From Bacillota bacterium (GTDB lineage Bacteria > Bacillota > Clostridia > Peptostreptococcales > Anaerovoracaceae): 8,496 bases of DNA. Below, in pieces: positions 1 through 6,404 of the stretch (positions are counted from its first letter, which is position 1; every line of letters begins with the position of its first letter). The notes beneath the pieces were generated by a model that was not told the DNA's origin, searched no databases, and saw only the letters and a program-made list of their open reading frames with translations. The position numbers were made by a program, and so were the translations under genes. Where the stretch lies: NCBI GenBank assembly GCA_030527065.1, contig JAUNBO010000028.1:1-8496 (forward strand), in the 5' to 3' direction.

Positions 1-30
1 CCTTAAATTCTTAGCTGGTCCTGCGGAGGT

Positions 31-76
31 CCGGCAAACCGCCCCCTGGCGCCCTTGAATAGTAACTGTTTGCCGG
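31..76. repeat. Inverted repeat upstream of the regulator promoter
   Basis: CCGGCAAAC at 31-39 is the exact reverse complement of GTTTGCCGG at 68-76. A smaller nested hairpin (CGCC 40-43, GGCG 48-51) lies in the 28-nt loop. No T-run follows on the + strand, so this is not a typical intrinsic terminator. It ends 20 nt before the -35 element of the regulator promoter, a place where an operator could sit. The left arm plus its flank recurs inverted at 4805-4819. The repeat itself is seen directly; an operator role is inference, and it could instead be the 3' end of a transcript from beyond the window. Confidence 0.55.
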
Positions 77-96
77 CGGCGGCGCGCCAGAAAACC

Positions 97-124
97 TTGA
101 CAGAAATCCAACGCATGATAGAAT
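97..124 (+). promoter_or_regulatory. Promoter of the AraC-family regulator (sigma-A type)
   Basis: A perfect -35 TTGACA (97-102) is followed after 16 bp by TAGAAT (119-124). A TG dinucleotide at 116-117 makes this an extended -10 (TGaTAGAAT). Transcription would begin near 131, giving a leader of about 18 nt that contains just the ribosome site. The match to housekeeping consensus is strong, so basal expression of the regulator is probably substantial. Confidence 0.75.
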
Positions 125-148
125 CTGAGTACGAGGAGAAGAAGGAAG

Positions 149-1096
149 ATGTTCAGCGGGGAGAAAATATCCTGGATAGAGGGGACGCCCATGGGCGTAA
201 CGGTAAGAAAAGTAGAATTCGTGGCGCCCCACATGCATGAAGACCTGATAGAGATCATCCTCTGCCTGTCGGGGACCATCAGGATTTCTTATTGCTTCGA
301 AGAGTTCCGGCTGCAGCCGGGAGAATTCATTTTGGTGGACAAGGACGCACACTATTTATATGAAGGGGAAAACTGTATCTGCGCCACGTTTTATATAGAC
401 GAAAGGTATTTCGAGAAGAAATACCCCTATGCCCGGAGCCTGCTTCTGGTCTGTGAAGGCACGAAGGAAAGCCGGGTGCCCTGCAACACGTATCACCACA
501 AATATCTGAAGGGGATGTTGCTGGCTGTGCTTTTATATATAAGTGGGGATGGGGAACGGGATGCGGATTACCGCAAAAACATCCTCCATGTTTCGGAAAA
601 AATCGTGGAAACGCTGTTCAACTATTTCGATATCATATTCTGGTACAACCCCGGACTGAACATCAAGCCGGAGGCTCTGGAACGATATCGGAAGATGAAC
701 CATTATCTGCAAGAGCATTACAGCGAGCGGATCACCATTGAGGACCTGGCGGGAGAGTTCGGCCTCAGCAAGGCCTACGTATCGGAATTTCTCTCCGACG
801 TCACCCTGGGCTTCCGAAGGATCCTGGGCTATATCCGGGTCAGCAATGCGGAAAAGTTGCTGTTCAAGACGAAAATGAACATGGCCAATATTTCGGCGGC
901 CTGCGGCTTTTCCGATCCGAAATACTATTACAATACCTTCCGGGCCTGGTACAAATGCACCCCTTATCAGTTCCGCAGGAAGTATCTCAGCGAGATGGGC
1001 GTCGGCAACCGGGAAGAGATCCTGGCGTTTTCCGATGTGCGGGACACGCTGGGGGAAATGATGGAGCCCTATTTTACCGACATGTTCATTAAATAG
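149..1096 (+). CDS. AraC/XylS-family transcriptional regulator with N-terminal cupin sensor
   Basis: This is a 315-residue DNA-binding regulator with the AraC layout. The N-terminal cupin-like sensor spans about residues 18-85: HMHEDLIEI at 28-36 matches the family's HxH...EI pattern, and LQPGEFILV follows at 55-63. A linker leads to the C-terminal double helix-turn-helix, about residues 178-280. The first helix-turn-helix is around ITIEDLAGEFGLSKAYVSEF, and the second around MANISAACGFSDPKYYYNTF, followed by the typical TPYQFRRKY. About 35 further residues (281-315) trail the DNA-binding domain. The frame is closed upstream by TAG at 119. ATG 149 has AGGAG at 134-138; ATG 191, with AGAGGGG six bases before it, is a weaker alternative that would trim the sensor. 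The gene has its own promoter and terminator. It probably controls the downstream hydrolase and symporter genes; this is inferred from position. The ligand is unknown. Confidence 0.92.
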   Translation: MFSGEKISWIEGTPMGVTVRKVEFVAPHMHEDLIEIILCLSGTIRISYCFEEFRLQPGEFILVDKDAHYLYEGENCICATFYIDERYFEKKYPYARSLLLVCEGTKESRVPCNTYHHKYLKGMLLAVLLYISGDGERDADYRKNILHVSEKIVETLFNYFDIIFWYNPGLNIKPEALERYRKMNHYLQEHYSERITIEDLAGEFGLSKAYVSEFLSDVTLGFRRILGYIRVSNAEKLLFKTKMNMANISAACGFSDPKYYYNTFRAWYKCTPYQFRRKYLSEMGVGNREEILAFSDVRDTLGEMMEPYFTDMFIK

Positions 1097-1176
1097 GCCC
1101 GGCTCCCGGCCCCGGGTACGGGCACGGTCAGACGGGCAGGGAGACGGCAACGGCCGCGTCGCTCCTCATATCCGGT

Positions 1177-1208
1177 CGCAGAACACCTGCTGTTTTGCGG
1201 ATTTTTTT
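1177..1208 (+). terminator. Intrinsic terminator of the regulator gene
   Basis: CGCAGAACA (1177-1185) pairs with TGTTTTGCG (1191-1199) as a 9-bp stem with one G-T wobble and a 5-nt loop (CCTGC). Two bases later come seven Ts (1202-1208). It lies about 80 nt after the regulator stop codon and before the next promoter candidate, so it should separate the regulator transcript from the hydrolase genes. Confidence 0.85.
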
Positions 1209-1232
1209 CATGGGAAAAGCCATAAAACGTCA

Positions 1233-1261
1233 TTGATGTGGTAGAAGATTTAGAGTATTCT
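1233..1261 (+). promoter_or_regulatory. Candidate promoter of the amidohydrolase genes
   Basis: TTGATG (1233-1238), 17 bp, then TATTCT (1256-1261): four of six consensus bases in each box with optimal spacing. It lies between the regulator's terminator and the ribosome site of the first hydrolase. The start would be near 1268, giving a leader of about 20 nt. An imperfect palindrome, ACGTCA-T-TGATGT (1227-1239, one mismatch), overlaps the -35 and could be a regulator site. The weak boxes fit a promoter needing an activator, but this is inference. Confidence 0.5.
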
Positions 1262-1289
1262 CAAAAAAAGAGCGGGGAGGAAATCCGGA

Positions 1290-3005
1290 ATGAAGGCAGA
1301 TAAGGTTTTGAAAAACGGTAAGGTTTTTTCCGTTGCCGCAGACGGCAGCCGGATCAGCGGGAGCGCAGTGGCCATCGCCGGCGGGAAGATCGCGGCGGTG
1401 GGAGACTGGGAGGATATGCAGCCCTTCATGGAAGACTCCACAGAGATCATAGACTGCCGGGGAAACACCATATTGCCGGGGCTGTGCGACGCCCACTGCC
1501 ATGCGGCGTGGACCGCCAGCTTTCACATCTCCTGCGATCTGTTCAATGTCTATTATGAAGACGGGGAAACGGCGGAAGACGTCATAGAAAAGTACAAAGA
1601 CAGGGTGGCAAAGTACATCAGGGAGAACCCCGGGCATGAAATCATCCGGGGCATAGGTTGGAACCTGGCGCATTTCAACGGCTCCACCGGGGAAACCCGG
1701 CTGCCGTCCCGTCACGACCTGGACCGGCTGTCAACGGAGAAGCCCATCATTCTGGAATCCTATTGCCAGCACAACATCTGGGTCAATACCAAGGCCATTG
1801 AGATGGCGGGGCTGAGCGCCGCCACCGAAACGCCGGACAGCGGCAGGTTCACCCGGGAAAGGGACGGATACCCTGCGGGCATGTTTTCAGAGATGTCCGC
1901 CATAGACCTCATCAAAAAGGGCATAAAGAATTATGATTATACGGTGGAGCAGTACAAGGCCTCCTTCCTGAGATACCAGAAGGAGCTGGCGAACCTGTAC
2001 GGCGTTACCCTGATACAGGATTGCTTATGCACGGAAAACGCCAGGCAGGCATACAAGGAATTGGCGGAGGAAGGGCGCCTGACGCTGCGGGTCCGGGGGG
2101 TCCATGCCATAGACCGGAGCACGGCGGAAGAGGACCTTCAGGCCCTGAGAGCGGCCAAAGGCAGCTGGGACGTGGGAGACCTGTATGGGATCCGGACGGC
2201 AAAGCTGTTTATGGAGGGGGAATTCTACATGCTGGAGCCCTTCGAGCCGGAGATACAGGAGACCCTGGGCAGGCCGGCGGATTATACCGGCTCGGCTTTC
2301 TGGACCCGGGAGGACGGGGCTTATTACATGGCGGAGGCCATGAAGGAGGGCCTGCAGGTGCACTTGCACGCCATGGGAGACGCGGCGGTAAAGCTGGCGG
2401 TGGACTGCATAGAAGACGCCAGAAAAATATGCCCGGGGACCGGACGGGACGTGGTGGCCCATGTGATGGCGGTGCCGGAGGATTACTATGAAAAGATGGG
2501 AAAGATGGGCCTGATCTGCGCCTGCCAGCCCAGATGGGCCGTTTACGATACGGATGTAGAGGATTTTTATATCCCTTATGTAGGGGCAAGGCGGGCCCTG
2601 AAGTTTTTCCCGATCGGGAAGCTTACCCGGGCCGGGTGCACGGTGGCTTATGGGACGGATTTTCCCGTCACGCCGCCCCCCAACCCCTTCCATGAAATAC
2701 AGTGCGCCCTTACGAGAAGCGTTTTCAGGGATGCGCCGGATCACGAGAGATTCAAGGGCCGTGTCCTGGGGGTGCCGGAGGATTTGTATGCGGACTGCGT
2801 CGGGCTGTCCGAAGCCGTGAAGTCCCTGAGCTACAACGGCGCATACCAGATGTTCCTGGAGGAGATCACCGGCTCCATCGAGGTGGGAAAATCGGCGGAT
2901 CTGGTGATCCTGCAAAGGGATCTGGAAAACACAGCGGCAGAGGAAATCTACGATACAAAGGTCGAAAAGACCATTTTCAAGGGAGAAGTGGTATATCAGA
3001 GCTGA
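1290..3005 (+). CDS. YtcJ-like metal-dependent amidohydrolase (Amidohydro_3), first tandem copy
   Basis: This 571-residue protein is a cytoplasmic member of the amidohydrolase family that includes YtcJ, the AepA-annotated proteins and N-substituted formamide deformylase. It has an N-terminal beta-sandwich start (VLKNGKVFSV, 6-15) and the barrel metal motif DAHCH with H69 and H71. Further conserved points are QHNIWVNTKA (160-169), K305 in KLFMEG, HLHAMGD (358-364), H391 in VVAHV, D457 in GTDFPV, and the C-terminal GSIEVGKSADLVIL (528-541). All expected metal and catalytic positions are present. The family's usual KxFxDG is KLFMEG here, with Glu for Asp. There is no signal peptide. ATG 1290 has GGGGAGG at 1274-1280. 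The next gene, 17 nt downstream, is a paralog of nearly equal length, about half identical by eye. The substrate is unknown: an amide, formamide or similar C-N bond is the family expectation, not something shown here. Confidence 0.9.
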   Translation: MKADKVLKNGKVFSVAADGSRISGSAVAIAGGKIAAVGDWEDMQPFMEDSTEIIDCRGNTILPGLCDAHCHAAWTASFHISCDLFNVYYEDGETAEDVIEKYKDRVAKYIRENPGHEIIRGIGWNLAHFNGSTGETRLPSRHDLDRLSTEKPIILESYCQHNIWVNTKAIEMAGLSAATETPDSGRFTRERDGYPAGMFSEMSAIDLIKKGIKNYDYTVEQYKASFLRYQKELANLYGVTLIQDCLCTENARQAYKELAEEGRLTLRVRGVHAIDRSTAEEDLQALRAAKGSWDVGDLYGIRTAKLFMEGEFYMLEPFEPEIQETLGRPADYTGSAFWTREDGAYYMAEAMKEGLQVHLHAMGDAAVKLAVDCIEDARKICPGTGRDVVAHVMAVPEDYYEKMGKMGLICACQPRWAVYDTDVEDFYIPYVGARRALKFFPIGKLTRAGCTVAYGTDFPVTPPPNPFHEIQCALTRSVFRDAPDHERFKGRVLGVPEDLYADCVGLSEAVKSLSYNGAYQMFLEEITGSIEVGKSADLVILQRDLENTAAEEIYDTKVEKTIFKGEVVYQS

Positions 3006-3022
3006 GGAAAGGAATGGGTGAG

Positions 3023-4741
3023 ATGACAGCGGATCTGGTGTTGAAAAACGGGAAGGTCTATTCTGTGGCCCTGGACGGCACTGTGACCAGAGGGCAGGCG
3101 GTGGCCGTCTGCGGCGGGAAAATCGCAGCGGTGGGCAGCAACGAAGAGGTAGAGGGGTACATAGGTGAGAACACCCGCATAGTGGATGCGGGAGGGAACA
3201 CCATATTGCCCGGTTTTTGCGACGGGCATGTGCACGCCTCCTATTCCTCCAGCGCCCTGTTCGCCTGCAATCTTTTTATGCCGCCTCCGGAAAAGGGCGG
3301 CCGCCGGGCCCTGGTGGAGGCTTATCAGAAAGCGCTGACCGCATATATGGAGCAGCACCCGGAGGATCCCATCATCCGGGGAGCGGGCTGGAACTTAGGC
3401 TATTTCGGCCCCAATGTACAGGATTGGCCCACCAGGGCGGACCTGGACGCCATCTGCCCGGATAAGCCCATGGTTTTGGAATCCTTCTGCCAGCATCACA
3501 GCTGGATCAACTCCAGGGCCCTGGAATTGGCCGGGATCACAAAGGATACGCCTACCCCGAGAAACGGGAGCATCTTCCGGGATGCAGAGGGTGAGCCCAC
3601 AGGCCTGTTTTCCGAGTTTTCCGCCATCAATCTGGTGAAGCTGGGGATACCGGGCTGTGATTTTTCCGTGGAAGAATACAAGAACACCCTGCGGATCTAT
3701 CAGCGGGACCTGGCCAATCACTATGGGGTAACTCTGATTTTCGATGCGCTCTGCTCGGAGAACGCCAGAGAGGCCTACAAGGAACTGGCCCGGGACGGGG
3801 AGCTGACCCTTCGGGTCAGAGGCAATTATTATGCGGAATCCTCCCTGCCGCCCGCCCAGTTCAGGGAGATGGCCGCAAGGAAGGGCAGCGACGACATAGG
3901 AGACCTGTATCAGGTAAATACCGTAAAGTTCTTCATGGAGGGAAGCGCCAACGGCTTCTATATGGGGGAGCCCTTTGAAGCGGCTTATTTACAGTCTGCG
4001 GGCCTGCCGGAGGGGTACCGGGGCTTTGCGTTCTGGACAAAGGAGGAGCTGGAGCAGGCCTTTGCATACCTGATGGAAGAGGGCTTTCAGATCCACACCC
4101 ATGCCATGGGAGACGAGTCTGTCACCGTAACTCTGGACGGCTACGAGTACGCAGCCGAAGCCACGGGAAAGGACACCAGGAACGTGGTGGCGCACCTGAT
4201 GCTGGTGAAGGAGCGGGATATGGAGCGCATGGGGCGTCTGCGCACCATTGGCTGCGTCCAGCCCACCTGGATGTTCCGGGAGCCCATGATGGACCCGATA
4301 TATGAGTTCCAGTTTGGCAGGAAACGCAAGGAGCAGCTTTACCCCTACCGCCGCCTGGTGGAGGCGGGGGCCGTGGTTTCCATGGGAACCGATTTCCCGG
4401 TAACGCCGCCGCCGGATCCCTTTGTGGAGCTGGAATCCGCCGTCACCCGGTCCATTCCCCGGATGTTCCCCGGCCATGCGCAATTCAAGGACCTGGTGGC
4501 AGGGCCGGAGTCCGACCCGGCCCAGGACTGCGTGGACCTGGCGGAGGCGGTGAAGGGCCTCACCATCTGCGGCGCTTATCAGAATTTCGCAGAAGACGTC
4601 ACCGGGAGCATAGAGGTGGGCAAATCCGCCGAGCTGGTCCTGATAGACAGAGACCTGGAGGCTTCCGCCGCAGAGGACATCCACGATACTCATGTGCTCA
4701 TGACGGTCTTTAAGGGCAAGGTGGTTTACGAGCGTAGTTAA
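3023..4741 (+). CDS. YtcJ-like metal-dependent amidohydrolase (Amidohydro_3), second tandem copy
   Basis: This is a 572-residue paralog of the preceding gene. It carries the same landmarks at nearly identical positions: H69/H71 in DGHVH, QHHSWINSRA (157-166), K302 in KFFMEG, HTHAMGD (358-364), H391, D457 in GTDFPV, and GSIEVGKSAELVLI at the C-terminus. I chose ATG 3023 because its product (MTADLVLKNGKVYSV) aligns end to end with the first copy (MKADKVLKNGKVFSV) and AAGGA at 3009-3013 lies 9 nt upstream. ATG 3014 would add only three residues and cannot be excluded. The frame stays open back to ATG 2702, but that stretch overlaps the first hydrolase and is out-of-frame shadow. It differs from copy one in the loop after the KxFMEG motif (residues 307-318, longer and SANGF-containing) and in having CGA where the family has NGA (516-518). 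These changes suggest altered substrate preference. It is probably co-transcribed with copy one. Confidence 0.9.
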   Translation: MTADLVLKNGKVYSVALDGTVTRGQAVAVCGGKIAAVGSNEEVEGYIGENTRIVDAGGNTILPGFCDGHVHASYSSSALFACNLFMPPPEKGGRRALVEAYQKALTAYMEQHPEDPIIRGAGWNLGYFGPNVQDWPTRADLDAICPDKPMVLESFCQHHSWINSRALELAGITKDTPTPRNGSIFRDAEGEPTGLFSEFSAINLVKLGIPGCDFSVEEYKNTLRIYQRDLANHYGVTLIFDALCSENAREAYKELARDGELTLRVRGNYYAESSLPPAQFREMAARKGSDDIGDLYQVNTVKFFMEGSANGFYMGEPFEAAYLQSAGLPEGYRGFAFWTKEELEQAFAYLMEEGFQIHTHAMGDESVTVTLDGYEYAAEATGKDTRNVVAHLMLVKERDMERMGRLRTIGCVQPTWMFREPMMDPIYEFQFGRKRKEQLYPYRRLVEAGAVVSMGTDFPVTPPPDPFVELESAVTRSIPRMFPGHAQFKDLVAGPESDPAQDCVDLAEAVKGLTICGAYQNFAEDVTGSIEVGKSAELVLIDRDLEASAAEDIHDTHVLMTVFKGKVVYERS

Positions 4742-4752
4742 ATAAATATAAT
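4725..4752 (+). promoter_or_regulatory. Candidate internal promoter for the symporter
   Basis: A perfect -10 TATAAT (4747-4752) lies 16 bp after TTTACG (4725-4730), which matches four of six -35 bases. The -35 sits inside the last codons of the second hydrolase, and the -10 is in a short AT-rich block that stands out from the GC-rich surroundings. Transcription would begin near 4759, giving a leader of about 118 nt before the symporter start. That leader contains the hairpin at 4815-4834 and the shared motif at 4805-4819. Confidence 0.42.
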
Positions 4753-4804
4753 TACATAAAAATGTGCGTACCCCGGAGCGGAAAGCGAGGTGAACAGAAG
4801 GGCC

Positions 4805-4819
4805 GGAGCGGTTTGCCGG
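4805..4819 (-). promoter_or_regulatory. Copy of the regulator-upstream motif, inverted (operator candidate)
   Basis: Read on the minus strand this is CCGGCAAACCGCTCC. It matches 31-45 (CCGGCAAACCGCCCC) at 14 of 15 bases. Both copies are in non-coding DNA near promoters: one upstream of the regulator, one in the symporter leader. A shared binding site, for example for the locus regulator, is the simplest functional reading, but AraC-family sites are often degenerate and no third clear copy precedes the first hydrolase. Confidence 0.35.
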
Positions 4820-4834
4820 CGTCCTGCCGGTTTT
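4815..4834 (+). terminator. Weak GC-rich hairpin with short T-run in the symporter leader
   Basis: CCGGC (4816-4820) and GCCGG (4826-4830) pair around a 5-nt loop, with a possible G-T pair outside, followed directly by TTTT (4831-4834). The stem is short and the T-run minimal, so termination would be partial at best. It could lower read-through from the hydrolases or act as an attenuator for transcripts starting near 4759. It partly overlaps the motif at 4805-4819. Confidence 0.35.
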
Positions 4835-4862
4835 GCAAGCAAGAAGCATTCAAATGCATGAA

Positions 4863-4869
4863 AAGGAGG
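4863..4869 (+). promoter_or_regulatory. Strong ribosome binding site that fixes the TTG start of the symporter
   Basis: AAGGAGG, a near-perfect Shine-Dalgarno sequence, lies 7 nt before TTG 4877. The ATGs at 4854 and 4858 are in other frames and have no such site, so the TTG is the credible start. Confidence 0.85.
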
Positions 4870-4876
4870 GAGACCA

Positions 4877-6301
4877 TTGTCTGAGATAGCAAACGAACCC
4901 AGAAAGTTACCTTTTGGGATAAAGATCGGTTATGGCTTTGCCGCCCTTTCCGATGGAACTGCCTACGTATTCTTTTATTCTTTCTTCATGTTATTTATGA
5001 CCGACTATGCGGGAGTGGACCCCATGCTGGCGGGCAGCGTATCCCTGATCGTGGTGCTGTGGGACGCCGTTACAGACCCCATTGTGGGCTGGTTGTCCGA
5101 TAACTGCAAATGGAAATGGGGCAGAAGGCGGCCCTTTTTCCTCATCGGCATCGTGCCCTGGATGATCACGCTGGTCCTGATGTTCAGCGTCATCGACGCA
5201 GAGCCCCAGGCCAAGTTCATCTATTACGTCATCATGGCCATGCTTTTCTGGACCAGTTATACCATCTGCGACGTTCCGTTCAAAGCCTTCGGCGCGGAGC
5301 TGACCTCGGATTATTCGGAACGGGCCACGCTGCGGCTGTTCGGCCAGTTTTTCAGCAGCAGCGGAGTCGCCATCGCCGTGATATTCACCATGCTGCTGGT
5401 GGGCTTCTTCTCGGAAAGCTTCCAGACCAACCAGGCCTGGGCTTATGTGGCAGGGGTGTACGCCATCATTTCCTTTTTCGGATACATCGTCATGTGGCGC
5501 ACCACCAGAGGCTGGGACAAACCCATGGCGGAGCGCTCCGCAGAAGAGCAGCAAAAGGAAAACGTATTCAAAACTTATTACGACCTGATCAAAGAAGTAA
5601 AGCCCCTGCGGTATCTGCTGGCCGCCATCCTGGCCTTCATGTGCGGCAATTCTCTTTACGGGTCCGGGATCTTCTATGCGTTCACCTACCTGCTTCAGTG
5701 GGATGCGGCGCAGATCGCGGGAGCCAATACCTATATCACGGTCCTGGGATTCATCCTCGTATTTGTAGTGGGCGCTCTGGTGAAAAAGTTCGACAAGAAG
5801 CAGATCCTCATCGTTTTTCTCACCATCAGCACCGTTTCCCTGTTTGCCTTTAAATTCATCGGCATGACCGCCGCATGGCAGTGTTACGCCTATGTGACTT
5901 TCTACGCATTCTCCAACCTGGGCTTCTGGGCGCTTATCTGGGCCATCGTCTACGATGTGGCCGAGGTAGACGAGCTGCTCCATGGGAAGCGGAGAGAGGG
6001 CTCCACCACAGCGGTGGGTTCCTTTGTGCAAAAGCTGGGCTCCGCCCTTGCCCTGTGGCTGGTGGGCTTCTCGCTGTCCATCGGAGGGTACGACCCTGCG
6101 GCGCCGGTACAGACGGAATCCGCTCTGGAAGGGATCCTCAACACCATTACCGTCTATCCGGGGGTGTTCACGCTGATTTCCCTCATCCTGGTCTGGCGGT
6201 ATCCCATCAACGGCAAGAACTTCCAGCTGGTCAGAAAAGCCCTGGAGGATAAAAAAGCCACCGGGGAATACAGCAGAGAAGGGCTGGAAAGAATCCTGTA
6301 A
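4877..6301 (+). CDS. GPH-family (MelB-like) cation symporter, major facilitator superfamily
   Basis: This 474-residue inner-membrane transporter has about 12 hydrophobic segments and the usual length of the glycoside-pentoside-hexuronide:cation symporter family. The hallmark loop after the second helix is present: LWDAVTDPIVGWLSD (61-75), then WGRRRP (81-86). D63 and D67 correspond to the cation-site aspartates D55/D59 of MelB, D132 in CDVPF corresponds to MelB D124, and K386 in FVQKLGSA to MelB K377, so a Na+- or H+-coupled mechanism looks intact. A hydrophilic loop (about 208-245) joins the two halves. Translation starts at TTG with a strong ribosome site. Its place between amidohydrolase genes argues that it imports their substrate. 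GPH proteins usually carry sugars or glycosides, but sequence alone cannot tell whether this one carries a sugar conjugate or something else. Confidence 0.92.
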   Translation: MSEIANEPRKLPFGIKIGYGFAALSDGTAYVFFYSFFMLFMTDYAGVDPMLAGSVSLIVVLWDAVTDPIVGWLSDNCKWKWGRRRPFFLIGIVPWMITLVLMFSVIDAEPQAKFIYYVIMAMLFWTSYTICDVPFKAFGAELTSDYSERATLRLFGQFFSSSGVAIAVIFTMLLVGFFSESFQTNQAWAYVAGVYAIISFFGYIVMWRTTRGWDKPMAERSAEEQQKENVFKTYYDLIKEVKPLRYLLAAILAFMCGNSLYGSGIFYAFTYLLQWDAAQIAGANTYITVLGFILVFVVGALVKKFDKKQILIVFLTISTVSLFAFKFIGMTAAWQCYAYVTFYAFSNLGFWALIWAIVYDVAEVDELLHGKRREGSTTAVGSFVQKLGSALALWLVGFSLSIGGYDPAAPVQTESALEGILNTITVYPGVFTLISLILVWRYPINGKNFQLVRKALEDKKATGEYSREGLERIL

Positions 6302-6327
6302 ACAAAGCAACGTCGGAAAATGAAAAA

Positions 6328-6376
6328 GCAGCAAGTGATGCGCCGCTCCCGCCGGGAAACGTGCATCACTTGCTGC
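6328..6376. repeat. Perfect 14-bp inverted repeat between symporter and third hydrolase
   Basis: GCAGCAAGTGATGC (6328-6341) is exactly complementary to GCATCACTTGCTGC (6363-6376). The loop is 21 nt and holds a nested TCCC/GGGA mini-hairpin (6347-6350 and 6354-6357). On the + strand no T-run follows. On the minus strand the stem is followed by five Ts (complement of 6323-6327), the shape of an intrinsic terminator for opposite-strand transcription, yet no minus-strand gene is evident. In a + strand mRNA it would be a stable intercistronic hairpin that could block exonucleases or reduce downstream expression. It ends before the ribosome site of the next gene and does not mask it. Confidence 0.75.
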
Positions 6377-6385
6377 AACGGCAGG

Positions 6386-6391
6386 AAGGAG
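6386..6391 (+). promoter_or_regulatory. Ribosome binding site of the third hydrolase, unusually distant
   Basis: AAGGAG lies 13 nt before ATG 6405, longer than the usual 5-9 nt. No in-frame ATG, GTG or TTG occurs between the site and ATG 6405, so the start stands, but translation may be less efficient than for the neighbours. Confidence 0.55.
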
Positions 6392-6404
6392 CTCAAAGAA
6401 AAGG

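Noticed and set aside
55..240. Small + strand frame (61 codons) overlapping the regulator start
   Set aside because: It begins upstream of the regulator's predicted transcription start, has no ribosome site and overlaps the regulator in another frame.
11..352. Minus-strand open frame across the window start and the regulator 5' end
   Set aside because: It overlaps the regulator's cupin domain and its own promoter region, with no recognisable domain.
1210..1239. Catabolite-repression (cre-like) site before the first hydrolase
   Set aside because: The short palindromic pieces here do not match the cre consensus; I kept only the ACGTCA/TGATGT element as a weak operator candidate.
2025..2915. 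Minus-strand open frame antisense to the first hydrolase (and similar at 3989-4849)
   Set aside because: Same codon-bias shadow; the + strand frames carry all the family motifs.
2702..3022. N-terminal extension of the second hydrolase back to ATG 2702
   Set aside because: It overlaps the well-supported C-terminus of the first hydrolase in another frame, its translation is low-complexity Gly/Arg-rich with no family similarity, and the paralog alignment places the start at 3023.
4858..4884. Eight-codon frame overlapping the symporter TTG start (possible leader peptide)
   Set aside because: No ribosome site precedes ATG 4858 and nothing in the peptide suggests attenuation; it arises naturally from the Shine-Dalgarno sequence.
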